A DNA stretch of 30,055 bases from DASVLX01 sp035552275 (GTDB lineage Bacteria > Actinomycetota > Actinomycetes > Mycobacteriales > Pseudonocardiaceae): positions 1-30,055 of the forward strand of contig DASZLR010000038.1 in NCBI GenBank assembly GCA_035552275.1, read 5' to 3'. Made by a program: the position numbers and the translations under genes. Below are positions 24,562 to 30,055 of the stretch, piece after piece; the stretch's first letter is position 1; the number at the start of each line of letters is the position of its first letter. A model generated the notes under the pieces. It was given only the letters and a program-made list of their open reading frames with translations, made no database searches and was not told the origin of the DNA.

Positions 24562-25881
24562 GTGCGCCTCACCGACGTCAGGCCAACCGCCGCCCTTGCG
24601 CTGACGCTGTGTGTGTTGGTCGGTCTCGCCGTGCTCGCGTCGCCCGCTGCCCTCGCCGCGATTGATTCCGTTGCGGCCCAAGGCACGTCCGCGATCTGCC
24701 CGAGCAACGTCGCCCCGCCGCCGCCGGTCGACACCTCCGAGGCGCTGACACCCGGGGAGACCAGCCCAACGCCGCTGCCGGCGCCGAGCACGCCGGTCGG
24801 TGGCACTCGAATGGGTGAGTGTGGCGCGGTTCTGCCGGCCGGCGCGCCCGCGCTGCCGACCGACCTGGCCTTCACCTCCTGGGTGATCGCCGACCTGGAC
24901 ACCGGTCAGGTTCTGGCTGCCCAGGACCCGCACGCCCGGGAACGGCCGGCCTCGCTGATCAAGCTGCTGCTGGCGCTGGTGGCGTCCCGCGAACTCAACC
25001 CGGCCACCGTGGTCACCGGCACGCAGGACGACGCCAACCAGCAGGGCACCCGAGTCGGTGTCGGTCCCGGCGGCCAGTACACGAACGCCCAGCTGGTGCA
25101 CGCGCTGCTGATGGACTCCGGCAACGATGTCGCGCACGCGCTGGCGATGCAGCTGGGCGGCATGCAGGCCGCGGTGACGAAGATGAACGCGCTGGCCAGC
25201 CAGCTCGGCGCGACCGACACCCGAGCGGCCACCCCATCCGGCCTGGACGGCGCCGGCATGTCGACGTCGTCCTATGACCTGATGGTGATTTTCCGCACCG
25301 CGCTGCGGAATCCGCTGATCGCCGACGCCGTGCACACCACCTCGATGCAGTTCCCCGGTTTCCCCGGCCATCCGGGTTTCGCGATCTACAACGACAATCC
25401 GCTGCTCACCCAGTATCCGGGCGACCTCGGCGGCAAGACCGGCTACACCGACGACGCGATGCACACCTACGCGAACGCGGCCGACCAGAACGGCCACCGC
25501 GTGGCGCTGATCGCGATGCACGGCACCAACCACCTCGTCGGCATGTACGCCAACGCCAAAGAGCTGATGAGCTACGGCTTCCAGTTGGAGAACCTGCGCA
25601 CCCAGCCGGTCGGCCAGGTGGTGTCGGTTTCGCTGCCGCCGGCGACCTCCAGCGATGGCGTGGACAGCGTCGCCCAGGTGGGTGGCGCGTCCGGCCTCGG
25701 CGGGGGGCCGGCCGTAGCGGCGGTCACCGATCCGCCGAGCCCGGCGATGTCCGCGTTCGGCACCGTGGGCATGCCGCTGACCGTGATCGCGGCGATCATC
25801 GTCGGCGCCGCCGGCGTGCTGTACTGGCGGCGGCGCAAGGCGAAGCTCGCCCGGCTGGCCAGGTTGGCCCGCGGCAAGTAA
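24562..25881 (+). CDS. dacC: D-alanyl-D-alanine carboxypeptidase (low-molecular-weight PBP)
   Basis: It trims the terminal D-Ala of peptidoglycan stem peptides outside the membrane. 439 aa: signal peptide (residues 1-33), a Pro/Thr-rich linker to about residue 95, then the penicillin-binding domain with Ser131-x-x-Lys134 (ASLIK), Ser186-Gly-Asn188 (MDSGNDVAHA) and Lys292-Thr-Gly (GGKTGYTDDA), so all catalytic motifs are present. After a Gly/Ala/Ser stretch, a C-terminal helix (MPLTVIAAIIVGAAGVLYW) and a basic tail (RRRKAKLARLARLARGK) anchor it in the membrane. The gene symbol is by analogy with the DacC/DacB1 group, not certain. It is convergent with the YihY-type gene, 21 bp apart. Confidence 0.93.
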   Translation: MRLTDVRPTAALALTLCVLVGLAVLASPAALAAIDSVAAQGTSAICPSNVAPPPPVDTSEALTPGETSPTPLPAPSTPVGGTRMGECGAVLPAGAPALPTDLAFTSWVIADLDTGQVLAAQDPHARERPASLIKLLLALVASRELNPATVVTGTQDDANQQGTRVGVGPGGQYTNAQLVHALLMDSGNDVAHALAMQLGGMQAAVTKMNALASQLGATDTRAATPSGLDGAGMSTSSYDLMVIFRTALRNPLIADAVHTTSMQFPGFPGHPGFAIYNDNPLLTQYPGDLGGKTGYTDDAMHTYANAADQNGHRVALIAMHGTNHLVGMYANAKELMSYGFQLENLRTQPVGQVVSVSLPPATSSDGVDSVAQVGGASGLGGGPAVAAVTDPPSPAMSAFGTVGMPLTVIAAIIVGAAGVLYWRRRKAKLARLARLARGK

Positions 25882-25902
25882 CGTCCCGCCCGCGCCGACC
25901 GG

Positions 25903-26976
25903 CTACTCACCCTGGTGATCGAGGCCTGACTCGGAGCCGACCGACAGCCGGCGGCGGGCGGCACCGAATCTGGGTCCCACTATCGAGCCGACCAGCGCGC
26001 CGGCCGCCAGCAGCGCGGCCACGCCGGCGGGACTGACACCACGGCGACTGACCACCACTGGCCGGATCACCGCCGGCGAGGGAGCCGGAATCCGTTTGGC
26101 CGCCGCTGTTCCGGTCGTGGCAGTGGATGTAGCGGTCCAGGCGGCGGCGAGCAACACCAGCCGGGACACCAGGTTCGCGAACACCAGCAGGCCGATGATC
26201 GAGCCGAACACCGACGCTGTCGGCGAGGCCGTCGCGCCCTTGAGCAGCAAGGTGGCCGCCTGCTTGAGAATCTCGAACCCGATCGCGGCAATGAGCGCGC
26301 CCCGCGCCGCGCCGCGGAAGGAGACCCGCTCCCGCGGCAGCCGGGCCAGCACCCAGCCGAACACGAGCCAGTTCGCGGCGACCGACAGCACAACGGTGGC
26401 CGCCACCCACAGCACGTGCGCCCAGCCGGCGTGCGCGAGCCCGGCCAGTCGCAGCAGATACGAACCGAGCCCGGTGCCGGCGGCCGTGAGGGCGAAGGAC
26501 ACCACGAGCGCCAAGCCCAGGCTGGCGAGCTTGCCCAGGTCGTCAATCATCTTGCGGGGCAACGGTTTTTGCGGCGGCCGCAGATCCCACTGCACGGTCA
26601 GCGCGTCCCGCAGGCTGCCCATCCAGCCGACCCCGGCGTAGAGGGCGAGCAACAGCCCGACGATGCCGATGGTGTCCCGCGCCTTGACCGCGGTCTTCAC
26701 CATGTCGCCGATGGTGGTGCCCAGCGAGCCGGGCATCGCCTTCACGATGCCGTCCTGCAACTCGTCAAACAGGGTGGGATTGCCGGCCAGCACGAACCCG
26801 GTGAGCGCGAACCCGACCATCAGGATCGGCATCACCGACAGCACGCTGAAGTAGGTCATGGCCGCGGCGTAGTAGTTGCCGTGCCGCTCGTTGTACGACT
26901 CGTTGGCCCGCAGCACGTGATCGAGCCACGGATAACGCCGGCGCAACCGAGCGATCAGCCCGGGAATGTCCACCAT
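25903..26976 (-). CDS. YihY/YhjD/BrkB-family integral membrane protein
   Basis: 357 aa with six hydrophobic segments. The family signature is seen after the N-terminus: NYYAAAMTYFSVLSVMPILM, followed by GIVGLLLALYAGVGWMGSLR and the later RGALIAAIGFEILKQ. Members have been called ribonuclease BN (shown wrong) or putative transporters; the function is unknown. The C-terminus has a Pro/Arg-rich loop and a last helix (SPAGVAALLAAGALVGSIVG). The start is ATG 26976, with a good promoter upstream and no leader. In mycobacteria and Streptomyces such a gene sits near dacB1/trpS; here no trpS follows. Confidence 0.88.
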   Translation of the reverse strand: MVDIPGLIARLRRRYPWLDHVLRANESYNERHGNYYAAAMTYFSVLSVMPILMVGFALTGFVLAGNPTLFDELQDGIVKAMPGSLGTTIGDMVKTAVKARDTIGIVGLLLALYAGVGWMGSLRDALTVQWDLRPPQKPLPRKMIDDLGKLASLGLALVVSFALTAAGTGLGSYLLRLAGLAHAGWAHVLWVAATVVLSVAANWLVFGWVLARLPRERVSFRGAARGALIAAIGFEILKQAATLLLKGATASPTASVFGSIIGLLVFANLVSRLVLLAAAWTATSTATTGTAAAKRIPAPSPAVIRPVVVSRRGVSPAGVAALLAAGALVGSIVGPRFGAARRRLSVGSESGLDHQGE

Positions 26977-27188
26977 GGACCGAACGTAACCAGTTCACCG
27001 GCTGGTCGCAACGCGAACGGGTGAACGTTCCGCAAAACTGGACCTAGCCTGAGTTTCCTGTGACGACAGACGATAGTTGGCATGAAAAGCTGCCGCCGAC
27101 CTGCGAGCGTTCCGACGATGCTCGCGCATCCGACGGTCTTGATCCCTCACGGGCGGTCTTCGTCTCGTGGGCTCGATCTTCTCGCGGG
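26977..27188. other. Intergenic stretch, no gene seen
   Basis: 212 bp between the YihY-type start and the SDR stop. Apart from the promoter above I see no credible reading frame on either strand, and no strong hairpin. It marks the point where the conserved gene order of related genomes is left. Confidence 0.5.
26983..27011 (-). promoter_or_regulatory. Promoter TTGCGA-N17-TACGTT for the YihY-type gene
   Basis: On the minus strand -35 TTGCGA (27006-27011) and -10 TACGTT (26983-26988) are separated by 17 bp, and the -10 is 6 bases from the ATG. This is the best sigma70-type promoter in the window and predicts a leaderless mRNA. Confidence 0.6.
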
Positions 27189-28133
27189 TCAGTGGTCCGC
27201 GGATGCGCTCTCGGGCTGTCGGGATCGACGCAGGATGTCGAGTGCCGCCGTCCGGGATACGACCGGCCGGTAGCCGAGGTCCTTGACGGCCTTGTCGGTG
27301 CGCAGGGTGCAGGTCTGCCCGATGAACCAGCATGCCGGCACCGGAACGACGTGGGCCGCGGTGTCGAGGTCGATGTCAGGAATCGGGGTGTCGACGTCGT
27401 AGATGTCGAAGACGGTCTGCATGAACTCGCGGAACTGCACGGGTTCCTGGTCGGTGATGAAGTAGGCCTGGCCGGGCTCGCCGTGCTGCCAACCCCGGAG
27501 CAGGCCCTCGACAGCGTTGTCGACGAAGGTGATATCGGTCGTGTGGCGGCCCCCGTCGATCCACGAGAACTGCCCTGCCTCTGCCATGGCGGCGAAGCCG
27601 TCGGTAACCGGGCTTCCGGCACCCCAGACGAATTTGGGGCGGATGGAGACCGTGGTGAAATCTTGCGTGTTCGCGTCCAGCACGATGGCCTCAGCCTGCG
27701 CCTTGACTGCGCAGTACGCTGCGGGTGAGTCCGGCCGCAAGGGCGCTGTTTCATCAACATCGATGAGAGGGTCGCCGGCCAGCAGCGCGGCCTCGCTGCC
27801 ACAGTTCACGAAGCGGGCAACCTGGGCATGGCGTGCGACTTGCAGCGCGGCCCGGGTGCCATCGACGGTCACCAGCTGGTGCCTGGCGAGGTCGGCGTCG
27901 AGATCGGTCTCGGCCGCCAGGTGGAACAGCACCTCGCTGCCTGACACCGCGTCGCGCCATGAAGCGGGCTCGGTCAGCTCTCCCCGCACCGGTTCCGCGC
28001 CCAGAGCCGCGACAGTGTCCGCTGCCGTCGCGCTCCGGACGAGAGCTCGCACGCCGTGCCCCTCGTCCACCAGCCGGCGGATCAGCGCCCGCCCGATGAA
28101 CCCCGACCCGCCGGTCACAAAAACCTGTGCCAT
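27189..28133 (-). CDS. NAD(P)-dependent epimerase/dehydratase-like extended SDR
   Basis: 314 aa Rossmann-fold protein. The nucleotide-binding motif is TGGSGFIGRALIRRL near the N-terminus; the catalytic Tyr-x3-Lys is YCAVKAQAEAIV, with Ser in NCGSEAALL as the third residue. IRPKFVWGAG and TDITFVDNAVEGLLRGW are typical of the 3-beta-HSD/epimerase-like branch of extended SDRs, which act on sterol, sugar or flavonoid-type alcohols. Substrate unknown. ATG 28133 has AGGAGG 6 bases upstream; 39 further codons upstream are rejected because they lie in the intergenic region. Divergent from the LysR gene, which probably controls it. Confidence 0.9.
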   Translation of the reverse strand: MAQVFVTGGSGFIGRALIRRLVDEGHGVRALVRSATAADTVAALGAEPVRGELTEPASWRDAVSGSEVLFHLAAETDLDADLARHQLVTVDGTRAALQVARHAQVARFVNCGSEAALLAGDPLIDVDETAPLRPDSPAAYCAVKAQAEAIVLDANTQDFTTVSIRPKFVWGAGSPVTDGFAAMAEAGQFSWIDGGRHTTDITFVDNAVEGLLRGWQHGEPGQAYFITDQEPVQFREFMQTVFDIYDVDTPIPDIDLDTAAHVVPVPACWFIGQTCTLRTDKAVKDLGYRPVVSRTAALDILRRSRQPESASADH

Positions 28134-28261
28134 GTCGAACCTCCTGATTTGCGTTCGTGCCCAGCGCCCGATGCGGGCGCCCAAGGTATTCAGCAACCAG
28201 CGGTCTCCGGACCTTCCCATCGTGATATTCATAGTTCTGAGGCTTGGCATACAATCTTTTT
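28134..28261. promoter_or_regulatory. Divergent SDR/LysR promoter region
   Basis: 128 bp, with an AT-rich core at 28226-28260. For lysR, TACAAT (28250-28255) is 6 bases before ATG 28262. For the SDR gene, on the minus strand, TTGTAT (28249-28254) is followed 15-17 bases later by TATGAA/TGAATA, so the two promoters overlap back to back. This is the usual arrangement for a LysR regulator repressing itself and activating the neighbour. Confidence 0.5.
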
Positions 28262-29194
28262 ATGGCGTCCCTTCGTGCGCTCGAATGTCTGGTCGCTGTC
28301 GCCGACTGCGGATCAATCACCGAAGCCGCACGGCTGATGCACCTGACCCAACCTGCGGTCTCGCACCAGCTGGCCGAGCTGGAACGGGAGACGCGAACCG
28401 CGCTGCTCAACCGCCGTCCGCGCGGGGTGAGCTTGACCCCGGCAGGCAATGCCGCCCTCCCGCATGCCCGTCGGGCGCTCGAGGCCGCCGTGTCGGCCGT
28501 GCGCTCGGCTCGCGCGGTCGGCGACGGCACGGGCGGAAGCCTGCGCGTGGCGTGCGCCCAGAGCCTCACCGTGCCCCTCGTCGCCCCAGTCCTGCGAGAC
28601 TGGCACCGCAGACGCCCACACGTCGTCGTCAGCCTGCGCGAGTCCGCCGTACTCGCCGAGTTGCTCGGCTCCATCGACACCGGCGCAGTGGACATCATGC
28701 TGCTACCCGCGCCGGTCCCGCAGGGCTACGTGACCAGCATGGTCGCCGAGGAGGAGATCGTCCTGACGGCACCGGTCGATCACCGTCTGGCCCGGTCGGG
28801 CGACGTACATCTGCAGGAACTCAACGGCGTGGCGCTGGTGCATTTCGCGCCGGACAACGGACTGCGCGATTGGTTGGACCGCTCATTCGCAGATGCCGGG
28901 GTGCGACCCGAGCCGGTGATGAGCACCTCGATCACCGCAGCCGCGCCCCAACTCGCAGCCGCCGGTCTGGGCGTCTGCGTCACCCCGGTGAGCGCGGTGA
29001 GCGCCGGCCTTCCCGCCGCGATCCGGTCCTTCTCGCCGAAGTGGGTCAGGCAGCTGATCGCGGTGACACCGGCACGACCGGATCCGCTCTCCGCCCGCTT
29101 CATCACCGACCTCCGCACCCGCGGCGTACGCGTTCCCCGCGACGTCGCCCGACAACTTGCCGGCGGCGACCGCGACGCCGACGCTCACACCTGA
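28262..29194 (+). CDS. LysR-family transcriptional regulator
   Basis: 310 aa. The N-terminal winged helix-turn-helix is clear: MASLRALECLVAVADCGSIT, EAARLMHLTQPAVSHQLAEL, ERETRTALLNR, then LTPAGNAALPHARRAL. The effector domain starts at GGSLRVACAQSLTVPLVAPVL and runs to the end with the usual two-lobed spacing. I chose ATG 28262 (MASLR) over 28244, as a -10 TACAAT lies exactly 6 bases before it. Target probably the divergent SDR gene; the inducer is unknown. Confidence 0.92.
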   Translation: MASLRALECLVAVADCGSITEAARLMHLTQPAVSHQLAELERETRTALLNRRPRGVSLTPAGNAALPHARRALEAAVSAVRSARAVGDGTGGSLRVACAQSLTVPLVAPVLRDWHRRRPHVVVSLRESAVLAELLGSIDTGAVDIMLLPAPVPQGYVTSMVAEEEIVLTAPVDHRLARSGDVHLQELNGVALVHFAPDNGLRDWLDRSFADAGVRPEPVMSTSITAAAPQLAAAGLGVCVTPVSAVSAGLPAAIRSFSPKWVRQLIAVTPARPDPLSARFITDLRTRGVRVPRDVARQLAGGDRDADAHT

Positions 29195-29379
29195 TCGAAC
29201 CCGCAGAGGCGATTGATAGGCGACCTCAAGCCGTTGCCTCCAAAAGTCCGACTGGGGACTGTCGGCACATTTCCCTTGCGTGATTGGTCGGCGCGCCTAC
29301 CGTTGTTGGTCGCACGTTCGTTCGAAAGATCACCTGATCGAGTGATGCGGTTTGGTGATCTTGTGGTGATCATGGATGT
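29195..29379. repeat. Intergenic region with inverted repeat AAGATCACC
   Basis: AAGATCACC (29326-29334) and its exact complement GGTGATCTT (29354-29362) are separated by 19 bp, 17 bp before the HNH gene start. The stretch between is also GATC-rich. It could be an operator, an mRNA hairpin covering the start, or part of a mobile-element end. The region from 29195 to 29320 shows only a weak hairpin (GTCC...GGAC near 29250) and no gene. Confidence 0.4.
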
Positions 29380-30055
29380 ATGAGTGATTCACCGGATGTG
29401 TTGCGGGCCACGGAGTTGTGGCGTTGCGCCGACGTGGAGTTGCTTGATCGTCTCGCGGAGATCGAGCGGGTCGCGCGTCGGGCGCACGCGGCGATGCTGC
29501 GGGTGGTCGCTGAGCTGGACACTCGGGGTGTGGCCGGGGAGGTGGGTTACCGGGACCTGGAGGCGTTGTTGGGTGACCGGTTGACGATCACCCGTGGTGA
29601 GGCGAAACAGCGCGTTGCCCGTGCCGCGCAGCTGACCAAGCTCCCGGTGATGGCTGAGGCCGCCGATGCCGGCGTCCTGAATGCCGCGCAGATCGCGGCG
29701 ATCACCGACACGATCGCCGAGTTGCCGTCGTGGGCCACGGTCGCCGATCACGACCTCGTCGAGGCCACGCTGGTCGAGGGCGCGCGGTACTCGCACGCGG
29801 GGGTGTTGCGCCGGTGGGGGCGCCAGTTGCGTGACCGGATCGACCAGGACGGTCCTGAACCGTCGGAGCGGGAGTTGGCCGCGCCCCGCAACGAGCTGCG
29901 CTACGCGGTGCGTAACGGGTGGGTTCATTTCAAGGGGCGGCTGGATCCCGAGGCCGGTGCCCTGCTCACCGGGATGCTCTCCACGCTGTCCACCCCCCGT
30001 GCGACCGAGGGTGAGCCTGATGTGCGCACCAGCGCCGAACGTCACGGTGACGCGA
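29380..30055 (+). CDS. DUF222 / HNH (13E12-repeat-type) protein, N-terminal part
   Basis: The frame from ATG 29380 (MSDSPDVLRATELWRCADVE) runs off the right edge after about 225 residues. The visible part is the DUF222 domain: LLDRLAEIERVARRAHAAML, GYRDLEALLGDRLTITRGEA, LTKLPVMAEAADAGVLNAAQ, RNGWVHFKGRLDPEAGALLT. Members usually end with an HNH nuclease motif, which would lie outside the window, and occur in many copies in actinobacteria, including mycobacterial REP13E12 elements. The native function is unknown. Codon use is slightly less GC-biased than in the sdh genes (inference by eye). Confidence 0.9.
   Translation, partial: MSDSPDVLRATELWRCADVELLDRLAEIERVARRAHAAMLRVVAELDTRGVAGEVGYRDLEALLGDRLTITRGEAKQRVARAAQLTKLPVMAEAADAGVLNAAQIAAITDTIAELPSWATVADHDLVEATLVEGARYSHAGVLRRWGRQLRDRIDQDGPEPSERELAAPRNELRYAVRNGWVHFKGRLDPEAGALLTGMLSTLSTPRATEGEPDVRTSAERHGDA

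Noticed and set aside
24502..25533. Long N-terminal extension of the SCO4848-family protein
   Set aside because: It is antisense to dacC and compositionally abnormal; GTG 24501 matches the family start.

Overview
The window is high-GC actinobacterial chromosome. The evidence is the GC-rich third codon positions, GTG/TTG starts, start-stop overlaps, leaderless promoters and gene content. The backbone matches an order known in Mycobacterium tuberculosis (add-deoA-cdd divergent from sdhCDAB, with dacB1 and a YihY-type gene further on; Rv3313c-Rv3319, Rv3330, Rv3335c). A SCO4848-family gene, a YbjQ-type pair and a DUF222 HNH gene fit a Pseudonocardiales-like organism. That placement is inference, because no rRNA or marker tree is available.

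Layout. 1-1392: a partial minus-strand gene and a divergent XRE/TPR-like regulator. 1400-3247: two adjacent genes, each with two YbjQ-like domains. 3409-4889: a universal stress protein of the mycobacterial Rv1636 (cAMP-binding) type, overlapping by 4 bp a class III adenylate cyclase with a full set of catalytic residues; a GC-rich hairpin follows. 4953-7470: an acidic conserved protein and a convergent MFS transporter. 7582-14962: the nucleoside salvage genes add, deoA and cdd, but with add separated from deoA by about 4.6 kb. That insert holds a long coiled-coil protein, a pentapeptide-repeat protein, a VapB-like antitoxin with a deleted toxin, and a broken DarTG toxin-antitoxin pair. 14965-20147: a nucleoside ABC importer (lipoprotein, double ATPase, and two permeases fused in one reading frame) in one operon with cdd-deoA. 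20591-24046: sdhCDAB. 24214-26976: SCO4848-family membrane protein, D-alanyl-D-alanine carboxypeptidase and YihY/YhjD-family membrane protein. 27189-30055: a less conserved end with an extended SDR, a divergent LysR regulator and the start of a DUF222/HNH (13E12-type) protein.

How the genes fit together. The importer brings nucleosides in. Cdd and Add deaminate cytidine and adenosine, and DeoA splits thymidine-type nucleosides into base and sugar phosphate, so 14-20 kb is an uptake-and-salvage operon with add as an outlying partner. The stress protein and cyclase probably make and buffer cAMP together.

Most notable observations: (i) a decayed DarTG locus, with an in-frame TAG in darT and a one-base frameshift directly after the catalytic Lys80 of darG; (ii) a VapB-like gene kept intact beside a toxin reduced to its two ends; (iii) a recurrent promoter layout, TAnnnT-N6-start codon, in front of at least seven genes; (iv) two matching dyads 23 bp apart between the importer and sdhC; (v) the fused double permease. 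I found no CRISPR array, tRNA, rRNA, complete transposon or clearly new multi-gene system.
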